From Candidozyma auris (lineage: Eukaryota; Ascomycota; Pichiomycetes; Serinales; Metschnikowiaceae), in the NCBI RefSeq assembly GCF_003013715.1, contig NC_072817.1, positions 620,001 to 684,000 of the forward strand: 64,000 bases of DNA, written 5' to 3'. A program made the translations under genes and the position numbers. Position 1 is the stretch's first letter, and each line of letters begins with the position of its first letter. A model generated the notes under the pieces. The model worked only from the letters and a program-made list of their open reading frames with translations, searched no databases and was not told the DNA's origin. Positions 31,335-42,048 of the stretch are shown here, piece by piece.

Positions 31335-32596
31335 GGTGAGTTAGCTCCGTCTGTACTTGTAATTGATTTTGATAGAGACGTGATGTTGTAGATAAAAGTT
31401 CACTGTGATACGCCTGATTTTAAATGTACTTGCTTTTTATTAATCGTATCGATTGATTTGCTAGTTGGTTCTAACAAGATAATCAACTTCTGTCACGATC
31501 CTATGAAGTAAATTTACTAGATATCGTTATGGTTCACGTATACATTTCTGACATTGCTCGTGTTATCACAGCATCAGCAAACTCATTACGAGAAAGATTC
31601 GATTCAATTGATGTCTATCTCCAATAAGGCCAATAATCAAGTACTCTACATAGTGAATGACTGTTTTCGGTGGCAGTTAACCATAGGTATTGATTAGATT
31701 GGTGGGCTACAAAGGACGGCTTTTCTGCATCGAGAAGCATCCTTATTATCAAAAGAAACTTTATAGATCCTGGGAAATATAACCTTGACCATGACTTATT
31801 AAATTTTGTGACCCCCCGTGGAAGCCAGATGGCTGCGAAAGTCCATTATCGGTGAATTTAGACACCAAAGGCAGATTAAAGACCGGCAACAAACAGCCAA
31901 GAAATTGTAGTTCCAGTGCACAGGCAAGACAAAAGCCAAGTGTAGTGACCTTCGAATTTGACCCACTTTTCCCGGGAACCTAGTGCTTTTTCTGCTCCTT
32001 GGAGGGGCCCTTCGCAGCCATTTTTGCTGCGCAAGTTCTTCCTTTCAGGCACAGATCACAATCAAATTCCAATGAACTCACCGGATCTCCTAAAGTCAAA
32101 GTAAGTTTGGCCCCTTCGACGATTCCGTAAATAAGTCCCCTGTTTAGCTCGAAATCTTCACAAGCTCACTTTGCCGCTTATCATTAGCCAATAGGGGCTC
32201 CTAATCGATAGTTCTGGAAAAACTTCTTCTGTCACGCTGAGAATAAGTTTACATCTCTTTAAAAGAAGATCGACTAAAATCGAGTTTCCCTCAAGTACTC
32301 CAATATTTCATCATTTTTGGCAAATGTAGCAGATCTAAGAAAACGGTCTATACCACCTGCCCGTGCTGTGTGCAGTGCGCGGCCCACTTCGCCTAAAAAA
32401 CCTCCCCCCAGAGTGCGGAACAAACAAGGCAGAAAAAGCACGTATCCGAAAGGACAAATCGGCCACAAGTTTAACGATTGGAAGAGTATCCGAACGCCAT
32501 TGAGGTGAACGTGGAAAAAAATTTTTTTAAAAGCGTCTTTGAAATTATCATCCACCAAAAGATTTCACGAAACGACAATCTTTCAATTGGACATTC
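31335..32596. other. Intergenic between FAS2 and SEC7
   Basis: No gene is supported. Copies of the dispersed motif lie at 31830-31840 (TGGCTGCGAAA) and, one base off, at 32011-32020 on the minus strand. The latter sits in CGCAGC-CATTTTT-GCTGCG, a 6-bp inverted repeat. GGAGGGGCCCTT at 32001-32012 recurs at 41278-41289. The frame at 32317-32508 has no ATG start. Confidence 0.5.
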
Positions 32597-35500
32597 ATGA
32601 GTGATACTGAACAACCGAAAGTTTCGGGAGAGGTGGCCAGTGAGGCACCTAGAGACGAGGTCTCTGGAACCAGGAGCTTCGCAAACGAAGCAATCGAAGT
32701 GCAAGAAGCGAAAATTGAAAAATCACTCGAAGAAAACGCCGAAGAGGCGAACCAGGACAAGCCTGGTGAAGCAGAAGGCGAAGTTATCGAGGATACTAGT
32801 GCTAATGGCGCTGATTTGAATGAAAAGCATGAAGGCGACCCCAATGAGGAGATCACAGGCAAATCAGCATCTGATAAGCCTGACAATGAAGAAGCCAGAG
32901 GCGAAAACCACTCAGATTTGAATCAGTCGACCGAAAATGACAAATCCAATGACTCAGAGGCAGATCAGACTACAGAGGCCAACGAACCGAATGACTTCCA
33001 GCAAAATGGCTTTGCCCACGACAAACCACTACCCAAAATCAGCATCGGCAACGAAGAAGAGGCACCTAAGGAGCAGCAGCTACCTGCCAAAAAGTACTTC
33101 AATGCTTCAGTCGACAATATCCAAATATTCAACAAGACATTCGAGCAAATTTTGAGCAGCAAGGAAGCGAAGAAGAACGAGAACTTGAAGAACGCTACGC
33201 AACGGGCGATCGACTCTTTGAACAACTCTTCGTCGAGAGATCCTCATGTCATATACGAAGCTTTGAAGTTGGCGTGCGAGTTGGGCAGTCACGAAGTAAA
33301 ACGCAATGCTGTGGATTTGTTCGCCAAGCTTTTCGACTACGCGCTGTTTGAAGATGAGAGTGATAGGGTCAAGCTCACAGACGACTCCGTGGATGTTGTT
33401 TCTGCATGTTTCGAAGGTGAAGGCACGGATCCTGAGGTTGAATTGCAAGTTGTCAGAGCATTGATGCACAGCATCGTCTTAATGCCAACACACGGGGCAT
33501 CTCTATTGAAAGCAGTGAGACAAATTTACAATGTTTTCATCTTTTCGCTAAACTCAAGAAACCAAGGGGTTGCGCAGGGCACTCTAACTCAAGTGATTGG
33601 CACCATCTTCCTGAGAGTGCATGAAACCTTTGCAAACAAGTCTAGAATGTCGAAGTCAAGCAGCAACATCAACCTAAGACCGGAAGACTCCACACAAGAG
33701 GAGAGCGGACCCAAAGAAAAGCTCACGCTAGCAGAATTAGAAAGAAACACAAACTCAAGCATAGATCTGCAACGAGTGAATGAAGCTAATTTAGCCTCGG
33801 AAAATGATGAAGACATAGCTGTGAAAGACGCCTTCTTGATTTTCAGAGCCATGTGCAAGCTTTCAATCAAAGATCTCGATACTGATAATGTTGATATGAA
33901 GTCCCATTCTGTTCGTTCAAAACTTCTTTCCTTGCACATCATCCACACAATTTTGAAGAATAATATTGACATTTTTTTGAGCAAAGATGTGGAAATTCTC
34001 TCCAACAATTCTGATGACAGAACTCGTCTTATTGATGCCGTGCGCTCATATTTGTGTCAAGCACTCATTAAAAATGCCGCTTCTCCTTTAGCTCCAATCT
34101 TCGAGTTAGCCTTGGAGATATACTGGCTTTTGATCTCTAATTTGCGTTCAGACTTCAAAATGGAAATTCCCGTGTTTTGGGAGCAGATTTATATGCCAGT
34201 TGCTGAGATGAAGACTTCGACTCCTCATCAAAAGCGTTACTTGCTTTCAATTATTGAGCGCCTTTGCAACGACTCTCGTTGCCTCATCGAGTTTTACTTG
34301 AATTACGACTGCGATAGCAATCAACCCAACATATGTGAGAAGATCGTGGACTTGCTTACAAAGTTATCTTTGTCTCGTGTCGAAGTAACATCCACTCAAA
34401 AAGCGGCTTATCGTGATAATGGCCGCAAAGGAATATCATTGTATGACATAAGCAAAATCAGCAACTTGACAAGTACAGCAATCTCATCGAAGCCACCTGA
34501 GCCAGACGTCTACAATCTCTTTCCCCTTGAGTACGCGATGAAGATCACATCCATTAATTGCACAGTTGCTTTCTTAAGATCCCTTTATTCATGGGCTCAG
34601 AAGAGTCTCCACACATCCAACAAGCTAAGTAACGGCATCAACAGCGCTTCGAAAACTAGCCTTAATGCGAGCAGGAGCTCCAACGTTGAGTCGCCGAACG
34701 ATAGTCAAACCAACTCGAGAAATGCTTCATTTGTTGTATCTAACAATGAGCCTTCAGAGATCCACGACGATCCCGAACAATTCCAAAACCTGAAACAAAG
34801 AAAGAAAGCCTTCTTGGAAGGAGTAAGACAATTCAACTCGAAACCGAGAAAGGGTATCAAAAGCTTGATTGAACACGGATTTATAGCGTCAGATGATCCC
34901 TTGGACATTGCGAAGTTTTTGCTCAATACTGAGACCTTGAATAAGGCAGCCATTGGTGAGTTTCTTGGCGATGGTGACGAGAAGAACGTTGCCATCATGC
35001 ATGCTTTCGTGGATCAGATGAACTTCAACAATACCGGCTTCGTTGATGCTATGAGAACATTCTTACAGGCCTTCAGATTACCAGGGGAAGCACAAAAGAT
35101 TGACAGGTTTATGTTGAAATTTGCCGAGCGTTATGTACTTGGCAACCCAGGTATCTTTTCAAACGCCGATACAGCGTATGTTCTTGCATACTCTGTGGTC
35201 ATGTTGAATACAGATCAGCATTCTCCTCAAGTCAAGCAAAGAATGACAGTGGACGGATTCATTGCAAACAATGGAGGTATAGATGACGGTAAAGATTTGC
35301 CAAGAGAATTTCTCGAGAAAATCTACTATGAAATTCAGCAGAATGAGATCAAGTTGCAATCCGAACAACATGCTGCTCTTCTTGCAGGTGACACATCTGT
35401 CGCTCCCGTATCTTCGGTAGGATTCTTTGGAGGTAGAGACTTGACGAAAGAGGCCTATTTGCACGCCTCTAAAGAAATGTCAACGAAGACAGAGAAGCTT

Positions 35501-38143
35501 GTTAAGAGTTTGGGTAAGAAGTTGAAGTCCGATGACTCTCTGAGTGCTATCTTCCATGCCGCTTCCCACGTTATTCATGTAAGGACTATTTTTGAAACAG
35601 TATGGATGTCGATTTTGGCAGGTTTAACTCCACCATTCAAGGAATTTGACGAGGAAGATATCACCAATGTGTGCCTCGAGGGTATTAAATTGTCCATAAA
35701 GATTGCTTGTATGTTTGATATACCATACGCGAAGAAATCTTATATCAGCGCGTTGGTACAGTTTCAGAGTTTATCTAACATGGAAAACATCAAGCCGAAA
35801 AATATATCAGCCATCTACATCATGTTAGATATTGCCATCAATGAAGGCAACCATCTCAAATCAGACTGGATTCAAGTGTTGACCTCTATCTCACAACTTG
35901 AACGCTTGCAGCTAATTGCTCAAGGTGTTGATCAAGATTCGATTCCCGATGTCTCTGTTGCAAAATTAGTGAACAGAACGTCCATTGACAGCACAACTTC
36001 ATCTGGTTTCTTCAGTCTGTTTACTCCATCGCAGTCTGCATCAATGAAGTTCCACAATCAACATTTGTCTCCTCAGGCTGCACAGCTCTTGTCGAGGACT
36101 GAGCTAAGCGTTGCTATGGACAAAGTGTTCACAAACAGTGCCGAATTGTCAGGTGAGGGTATTAAGGATTTCATTGAAGCTCTTAGCAAAGTTGTGTCCG
36201 AAGAGATTGAGTCGTCAGGACTGTCTTCAAACCCACGTATGTTCTCCCTTCAGAAGGTTGTCGACATCTGTTACTATAACATGAGCAGAATTCGTTTGGA
36301 GTGGTCTCAGTTATGGGCAATTATGGGCGAAGTTTTCAACGTCGTTGGATGTAACCCGAACGTCAACGTGTCCTTCTTCGCTTTGGACTCACTTCGTCAA
36401 TTGTCTTCAAGGTTTATGAATATTGAGGAATTGGCTCAATTTAAATTCCAAAAAGAGTTCTTGAAACCCTTTGAGCACATCATCATAAACAACCCCTCTT
36501 ACGACGTGAAAGACATGGTTGTTGAATGCATGAATAACTTGGTCTTGGCTAATGCGTCTCAAATCAAATCTGGCTGGAAGACCATCTTTAAGGTTCTCAC
36601 TGCAGCAGCTCGAGAGAAGAAAGATTCCTTGGTAACCAAGGCTTATAAATTGGCCTTCACCATCAACAAAGAATACAGCGAAGAGGTTCGCATCCAGGAT
36701 TCTTTTTCGGATAAGGTTGAGTGCTTCACTCAGTTTGCTAAAAATGAGAAATTTCAAAAGGTTGGTCTACTCTCCCTTGAAGTGTTACTGAAGATGATCA
36801 TCAGGATTGCTACGTTGACGGAAGAGCAAGGTAAGAGCGGTAAATTAATGATTGCTGGATCCGAAAATGCTGACTCTTCGAGAAAACTCTGGTTCCCTGT
36901 TCTTTTTGGATTTTATGATATCATCATGACTGGAGAGGAACTTGAGGTCCGCTCTAGAACATTGACCCACTTCTTTGATGTTCTTCTGAACTACGGTCCA
37001 AATTTCAAGGAAGGTTTTTGGGAGGAAATTTCTCAAAAGCTTTTGTTCCCTATCTTTAGTGTGTTGACGGGCCCTTGGAAATTGAAGTACGAGGAGAATG
37101 GAAGCATCTCAGAGCGCGACAGGTTATCGTTTTGGGTTTCCACAACCTTGATCCAAGCTTTAAATAGCATGGTGTCGCTTTTCACCCAGTATTTCGATAA
37201 CCTTACACCTATGTTGAAGGAGTTTTTGGACTTATTCATCAATTGTATTTGTCAAGAGAATGATACCATCGCCAGAACCGGCAAGTCGTGCTTACAGGAC
37301 TTCTTGGTCAGGAACGCAAACCGGTTCAGTGAGCAACAATGGAACCTTGTTACTGATGCGTTCGAGTCGTTGTTTAAACTAACTACAGCCAACGAGTTGT
37401 TTAACTTGGATCCTTTGAAGAAACGAGGGTCTGAAGATGATAGTATAGATGTTCCTCTAGATTTGAACGACTCTTCTATGCAATCTCAAGAAGTATCGTC
37501 TCCAATCGTTGATGAAAACGAGGAGAGATTGCAAAGATCGAAGGACAAATCTTCCATTGTTGTCAAGTGTGTTCTTCAATTGTTGATGATCGAGACTTTA
37601 CTGGAGCTCTCAGTCGAAGAGGCGTTCTACGACAACGTACCACACCAACATCTCATGAGGCTTGCTCATTTGTTGAAGTCCAGTTACAACTTCGCAAGAA
37701 CGTTTAATGATGACTATGATTTGAGGGTCAGACTTTGGAACGCCGGTGTGATCGAGAGACTTCCCAATTTGCTCAAGCAAGAAAGCATGTCTTCGGCCGT
37801 TTTTTTGAACATAATGTTCAGGCTCTATTGTGACAATAATAAGGTGAGTGGAGAAGCTAAGGATACAATACTCGAGTCAGTTGTGCCACTTTCAAATGCA
37901 ATTGTGGAGAAATTCGCCGAGTTTGACGAGTCCAACCAGCAAAAGAGCATATCAACGTGGAAACCAGTGACCATTGAGATTCTCAGAGGCTTCGTTGAGC
38001 TCGACGAAGCCGATTTCAACAAGCACGCACCTACCATGTATAAATTGTTGCTCGCTTTGTTCAACAGAGGCATGTCGCAAGAATTGAGAAAAGCGTACCA
38101 GATGTTTTTAACAAGAGTTGGCGACGTGTTTCTTCAAGGCTAA
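32597..38143 (+). CDS. SEC7: Sec7, Arf guanine-nucleotide exchange factor of the trans-Golgi
   Basis: This 1,848-residue protein is slightly shorter than S. cerevisiae Sec7 (about 2,000). The first about 160 residues are acidic and low-complexity (Glu/Asp/Ser/Asn). The DCB/HUS region follows, including YLNYDCD near 570. The Sec7 domain at about 730-920 carries the catalytic glutamic finger Glu788 in AIGEFLGD and the hydrophobic-groove block AYSVVMLNTDQHSPQVK. HDS helical repeats run to the end. It activates Arf1/Arf2 at the trans-Golgi. An acidic insert after the HUS region and a Ser/Asn-rich linker precede the Sec7 domain, as in other large ArfGEFs. Confidence 0.97.
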   Translation: MSDTEQPKVSGEVASEAPRDEVSGTRSFANEAIEVQEAKIEKSLEENAEEANQDKPGEAEGEVIEDTSANGADLNEKHEGDPNEEITGKSASDKPDNEEARGENHSDLNQSTENDKSNDSEADQTTEANEPNDFQQNGFAHDKPLPKISIGNEEEAPKEQQLPAKKYFNASVDNIQIFNKTFEQILSSKEAKKNENLKNATQRAIDSLNNSSSRDPHVIYEALKLACELGSHEVKRNAVDLFAKLFDYALFEDESDRVKLTDDSVDVVSACFEGEGTDPEVELQVVRALMHSIVLMPTHGASLLKAVRQIYNVFIFSLNSRNQGVAQGTLTQVIGTIFLRVHETFANKSRMSKSSSNINLRPEDSTQEESGPKEKLTLAELERNTNSSIDLQRVNEANLASENDEDIAVKDAFLIFRAMCKLSIKDLDTDNVDMKSHSVRSKLLSLHIIHTILKNNIDIFLSKDVEILSNNSDDRTRLIDAVRSYLCQALIKNAASPLAPIFELALEIYWLLISNLRSDFKMEIPVFWEQIYMPVAEMKTSTPHQKRYLLSIIERLCNDSRCLIEFYLNYDCDSNQPNICEKIVDLLTKLSLSRVEVTSTQKAAYRDNGRKGISLYDISKISNLTSTAISSKPPEPDVYNLFPLEYAMKITSINCTVAFLRSLYSWAQKSLHTSNKLSNGINSASKTSLNASRSSNVESPNDSQTNSRNASFVVSNNEPSEIHDDPEQFQNLKQRKKAFLEGVRQFNSKPRKGIKSLIEHGFIASDDPLDIAKFLLNTETLNKAAIGEFLGDGDEKNVAIMHAFVDQMNFNNTGFVDAMRTFLQAFRLPGEAQKIDRFMLKFAERYVLGNPGIFSNADTAYVLAYSVVMLNTDQHSPQVKQRMTVDGFIANNGGIDDGKDLPREFLEKIYYEIQQNEIKLQSEQHAALLAGDTSVAPVSSVGFFGGRDLTKEAYLHASKEMSTKTEKLVKSLGKKLKSDDSLSAIFHAASHVIHVRTIFETVWMSILAGLTPPFKEFDEEDITNVCLEGIKLSIKIACMFDIPYAKKSYISALVQFQSLSNMENIKPKNISAIYIMLDIAINEGNHLKSDWIQVLTSISQLERLQLIAQGVDQDSIPDVSVAKLVNRTSIDSTTSSGFFSLFTPSQSASMKFHNQHLSPQAAQLLSRTELSVAMDKVFTNSAELSGEGIKDFIEALSKVVSEEIESSGLSSNPRMFSLQKVVDICYYNMSRIRLEWSQLWAIMGEVFNVVGCNPNVNVSFFALDSLRQLSSRFMNIEELAQFKFQKEFLKPFEHIIINNPSYDVKDMVVECMNNLVLANASQIKSGWKTIFKVLTAAAREKKDSLVTKAYKLAFTINKEYSEEVRIQDSFSDKVECFTQFAKNEKFQKVGLLSLEVLLKMIIRIATLTEEQGKSGKLMIAGSENADSSRKLWFPVLFGFYDIIMTGEELEVRSRTLTHFFDVLLNYGPNFKEGFWEEISQKLLFPIFSVLTGPWKLKYEENGSISERDRLSFWVSTTLIQALNSMVSLFTQYFDNLTPMLKEFLDLFINCICQENDTIARTGKSCLQDFLVRNANRFSEQQWNLVTDAFESLFKLTTANELFNLDPLKKRGSEDDSIDVPLDLNDSSMQSQEVSSPIVDENEERLQRSKDKSSIVVKCVLQLLMIETLLELSVEEAFYDNVPHQHLMRLAHLLKSSYNFARTFNDDYDLRVRLWNAGVIERLPNLLKQESMSSAVFLNIMFRLYCDNNKVSGEAKDTILESVVPLSNAIVEKFAEFDESNQQKSISTWKPVTIEILRGFVELDEADFNKHAPTMYKLLLALFNRGMSQELRKAYQMFLTRVGDVFLQG

Positions 38144-38588
38144 ATGTATTCCTGCGAATTGGTTGCAAAAAAAGGTGGTACGGTTCTTGGACCTGCAAGG
38201 CCCCATATGTCGGTCACGCATCACGTGCTCACACGACCCATCTTTTTTTGTGGACGACCTAGGGACGCTAGAAGAATTCGCAGCAATTTGACTGGGGAAG
38301 TTGCATTCCGCAAAGTCTCTGTCGGTTTGAGGAATTTAGCTCTCATTTGCGTCAAGAAAGAAACTCAACCTGCTTTGAAAGTGGTTCTGCAATAAAATGT
38401 CACCTGATATATTTTGATAAAGTTGTGGCGAGGTTCGAATGTTTGGCTGAACAGGTCGACCTTGGGAGGGGAGGTACGGGTTTTCGTTGGGAAAGTTCGC
38501 TCTGACGGTTTTTTTCTTCTATGAAAATTTTTCCTTATAACCTTTTCCTCCTTGCCTCAACTCCGAACGCTGTCGAATTACGACAACT
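38144..38588. other. STM1 promoter region
   Basis: No gene is supported. A frame that starts right after the SEC7 stop (38144-38395) lies in promoter DNA. CACGTG at 38222-38227 is a Cbf1-type site of the sort seen before translation-related genes in this group. A copy of the dispersed motif (TGGTTGCAAAA) lies at 38160-38170. Confidence 0.5.
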
Positions 38589-39676
38589 ATGTCTTTTGAA
38601 AACAAGGTATGTTCAGTCCAGTTGGATTAAAGCAACGAGTTCGCGAGATTCAGACCCCAATTCATCGTGAGACAAGTTCCCAAAGCGGGTGTTGGGAAGT
38701 GAAATTGGCCGACATTGGACACCAGATACAGTGAAATATAGAGTATTCGAATAATATATGACGGGAATTGATATTTGGTAATCAATTGATCGAATTGGAA
38801 TATTGTCTGAAGAATTGATTGGGGTTCGGAATTCGTTAGTTACCCCGGAAAAATCCTTGCAGCTACTAACCCAGCCAGAACTTATACGCTTTATTGGGTA
38901 ACGACGTGGAGGACGATTCCCAGGTTCCACCACAGCCTCCAAGAGAGATTGTGAAGAATACCACATCGTCCAAGAAGGCTGACGTGCCCCCACCAAAGGC
39001 TGACCCAGCTAGAGCCAGAAAGCCCAAGAAGGGCCCAACAGGCAACGAGGCTGCTCTTAAAACTAAGGTCAACAACAAGGACGTGGCTGCTCCATCGAGC
39101 ACTCCATCCCACAAGGAGCACAAGAAGCCATTTGACCGTCACTCGAGAACTGGCAAGACCGACTCGAAGAAGAAGTTGAAGCAGGGCTGGGGCTCTAACG
39201 ATAAGAGAGAATTGGACGATGAGACCAACGCTGCCGGCGATGCTTTGGCTGAGTTAGAGAAGGACAGCGCCGAAAAGGGTGAGCCAGCTCCTCCAGCTGC
39301 CAAGTCATTGCAAGACTACTTGAACGAGTTGCAACTTGCTGAGAACCAGTTGGGCGGCAAGAGAACCGTGAGATCCGCGAACGAGGGTGCCGAGGACAAG
39401 TGGACTGCTGGCGAGAAGGTGGAGAAGCACACCGAGGAGTACTTCAAGGGCACTGCTCAGAAGAAGCAGAGAGCCAAGGCAGCCAAGGAGAAGAAGTTTT
39501 TGGATTTCGACGCTGTCTTTGCCGATGAGGTTGGCAGACCTCAGAACGAGTCCAGAGGTGGCTTCAAGGGCACCAGAGGCGGCAGACCCGCCAGAGGCGG
39601 TGCCAAGGGAGGCAACAACGGTAGAAAGAACCAGCCCCCAGCGGTGAACGACCAGAACTTCCCATCTTTGAAGTAA
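38589..39676 (+). CDS. STM1: Stm1, ribosome-binding preservation factor, with one intron
   Basis: Exon 1 is 38589-38606 (MSFENK) and exon 2 is 38879-39676, starting NLYALLGNDVEDD; together 271 residues, near the 273 of S. cerevisiae Stm1. The 272-nt intron begins GTATGT at 38607 and has TACTAAC at 38864-38870, 8 nt before the CCAG that ends it. Only this AG keeps the frame. Family blocks are LLGNDVED, REIVKNTTSSKKADVPPP, DRHSRTGKTDSKKKLKQGWG and SLQDYLNEL. The C-terminus is RGG-rich (RGGFKGTRGGRPARGG). Stm1 clamps idle 80S ribosomes through the mRNA channel and also binds G-quadruplex DNA. The long first intron and strong codon bias fit a highly expressed gene. Confidence 0.95.
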
Positions 39677-40989
39677 TAGCGTTTGGTGATCTACAAGCCA
39701 GAAAGCGAGAGTTCTTGACATTAGCACACTCAGTATGAGCAATCTACGAAATATTAGCCCAATTAACACGGAAGTGGTCGATGGCCAGGTTTTAAGACCA
39801 GTAGTAGAACAAAGTAATAAAGGAGTTGGCGAAGCGCTCATTCCAAAGTAAGCGTAGAGAGCTCGAAGGCAATGCAGAGGTGTAGAAACAGCAATGGTGA
39901 TTGAAGAGGAAAGTTGAAACAGTTATGCTCGCTAGAGACATTAGCTGTTCAACCACAATGGAAGCTAACGTTTGTTAGCGCTACGCTAGGGTTTGAACTA
40001 TAGAACAAGGAAGTAAAAGGTGCATTTTCAAGCTGGTGAAACAGCATCTTTGTTCATCACGTCACAGAGAGGGATAACACTTACTGACTGAAGAGAGTAT
40101 CATGTTGTTGGTAGATTCTATTGTAATGGCAATCTCTGTATTTTCTACCTAAGAGGTGGACTTCAAGCATCGATTTCACTCAAAAGGTACATGGGATTGC
40201 AGAAAGCTTCTATTTTCTGATATCACCAAGAGCAGCTTTCGAAGCCACTTGGTGCTATACTAATTTCTTCCATTCGCAAGACACAGAGTGAAAGTGAGAT
40301 CTTTGTCTCAACATTGATGAGACTTGTGCACTATTTATGTTTGGTTTGGGAGACTTAATTGCCAAAATTGCCAGAGTCATAATAAAGGGTTTGATCCCTT
40401 ATTATTGCATCTGAATTCTTCTGGTACTTATTTTTAATCAATTCACAATAACTCACACATTGGCATATAATAGGAAGAGGTGGATTCAAAGGTTGAAGCC
40501 CAGCCAGATGTTATATGTGCTTGGTTCTTGTCACGACTTGGAAAAATCTCTCTAACGTTCTCTACTACCCAATGGTCCACTTGTAGCCCACTACACTGCT
40601 CAATAACAGTCATCATTCACTCCATATCATCGGTTGAACTACCAGCAGAACACATGTATAATGACGAAAGTCCCTGAACAAAACGCTTCTGCCCATCTAC
40701 CGCACGAACGAGCACTCCGAGTATTAGCTACTGACCGGCTTCAGTGCTAGACAAGAACAAGAATACACACTTACACAAGTCCAAGTAGTTTTCGACTGAC
40801 GATATTACTCAAGACCTTCTTAGCCTGCTTTTGTATCGCTCACTGAAAAGTACACGCTGAAGTGGACAAGGCTATCAGAGTCGTCTAATTGACTCTGTGT
40901 GTATAAGAGTCAGGCAGCGAGGTGACTTCTCCAGGTAGATCAGTGCAAGGTCATTGTCTTAGGCGCCATATAAGAGAGAATCAAAGATC

Positions 40990-41238
40990 ATGGACTCTAC
41001 AATCTTACAAATTGAAAGCCAAACTAGATACAAGCTTAAATTCTTGATCAAATATCCCAATACTCCTGGTTATGTAGAGAATCACTGGAGCTCACGTTTG
41101 TTCGACGGAGCCTACGACAATGTCGTGACTGGATTAGCAAGGTTTGGGTCAATTCGGCGTGTAGTGTACCAAATAAAGGGAAGAGTGTGTAACTCTGTTC
41201 AAAATGGCCATCTCAATCTAGAACTGTCACTGAATTAA
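40990..41238 (+). CDS. Small uncharacterised ORF
   Basis: This 82-codon frame starts with ATG and has a TATA-like CATATAA about 20 bp upstream. The product (MDSTILQIESQTRYKLKFL...) has no domain I recognise, no signal peptide and no membrane segment. Its codon use is not strongly biased. It could be a short gene, a relic or chance. Confidence 0.25.
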   Translation: MDSTILQIESQTRYKLKFLIKYPNTPGYVENHWSSRLFDGAYDNVVTGLARFGSIRRVVYQIKGRVCNSVQNGHLNLELSLN

Positions 41239-41300
41239 GGACAGGAGTTGTCATTGAAAAGATATCGTGGGGTCCACGGAGGGGCCCTTTCACTCACCAT

Positions 41301-41324
41301 GCGACGACATTTTTGCAACCAATT
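41301..41324 (-). repeat. Extended copy B of the dispersed intergenic motif
   Basis: On the minus strand it reads AATTGGTTGCAAAAATG then TCGTCGC, then CATGGTGAG. The downstream CATGGT is shared with copy A. Confidence 0.75.
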
Positions 41325-42048
41325 ATGGCGGTGAGGAGCAACAGAAGAAGTAAAAGCTTATATAGCGGAATTCGCAGGCTTCAGCCAGCCTCATACCTTT
41401 CCAGTGCGATTTCTGGACGTAATCCTTCTCTACACCTAAGAGAGTCACACACATAGCCTGAGAGTGTCGCTAGACCCAATATGGGTGACAGTGGGGGAAG
41501 GTGGGTGTGCTTATATGCAGGCGATCACACTCACCACATTTAAAGTGACCGAGTTGTACGTTTTCAGTATCTGGGACTGTGTGCAGTACGCCATATAAAT
41601 TTTCGAGGCCCCGTGAGTCAACCAAGTGAGGCCCGCCCAAACCGAGCAAGAAGAAGATTTGTAGGCGGTTGGCTGGGCTTGCGTAAATTCATTGTAAGAT
41701 TACACATCACTTGAGGCTTTTAAGTGGAGATTTCCACTGCCTTCCTCGTGCTTTTTCAGCCAGCATGACTTGTCTAGGTGGGACTCGATTCGCACCACAA
41801 TGTCACAGCATTTACCCGCATTCATACACACATAATGCGCTCGGACCCTTCCCCAAAAAAAACATATAAAGCGTGGATTTTTCAGTTGCTAACAAGGAAC
41901 AACATACCACACCGAAAACGTAAAAATACCCCCCTCAGAATTAAAAGATCCCAAAACATCAAAAATAATTTTTCCTACTTAGCCCACAAAGAGAACTCCT
42001 TACTCGCTCTCCCCTGAATCACCCGCTTGTTTTTGTCTGTTCCCCACC

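Larger units (their letters stand above)
39677..42048. other. 2.4-kb region with at most one tiny ORF
   Basis: No recognised gene is present. Features are a short ATG ORF at 40990-41238, a GGAGGGGCCCTT block at 41278-41289 and an extended minus-strand copy of the dispersed motif at 41301-41324. Several TATA-like boxes (about 41360, 41513, 41595) suggest a long or multiple-start leader for STB3. Confidence 0.5.

Noticed and set aside
38144..38395. ORF starting right after the SEC7 stop
   Set aside because: It covers promoter elements of STM1 (CACGTG, motif copy) and has no recognisable domain.
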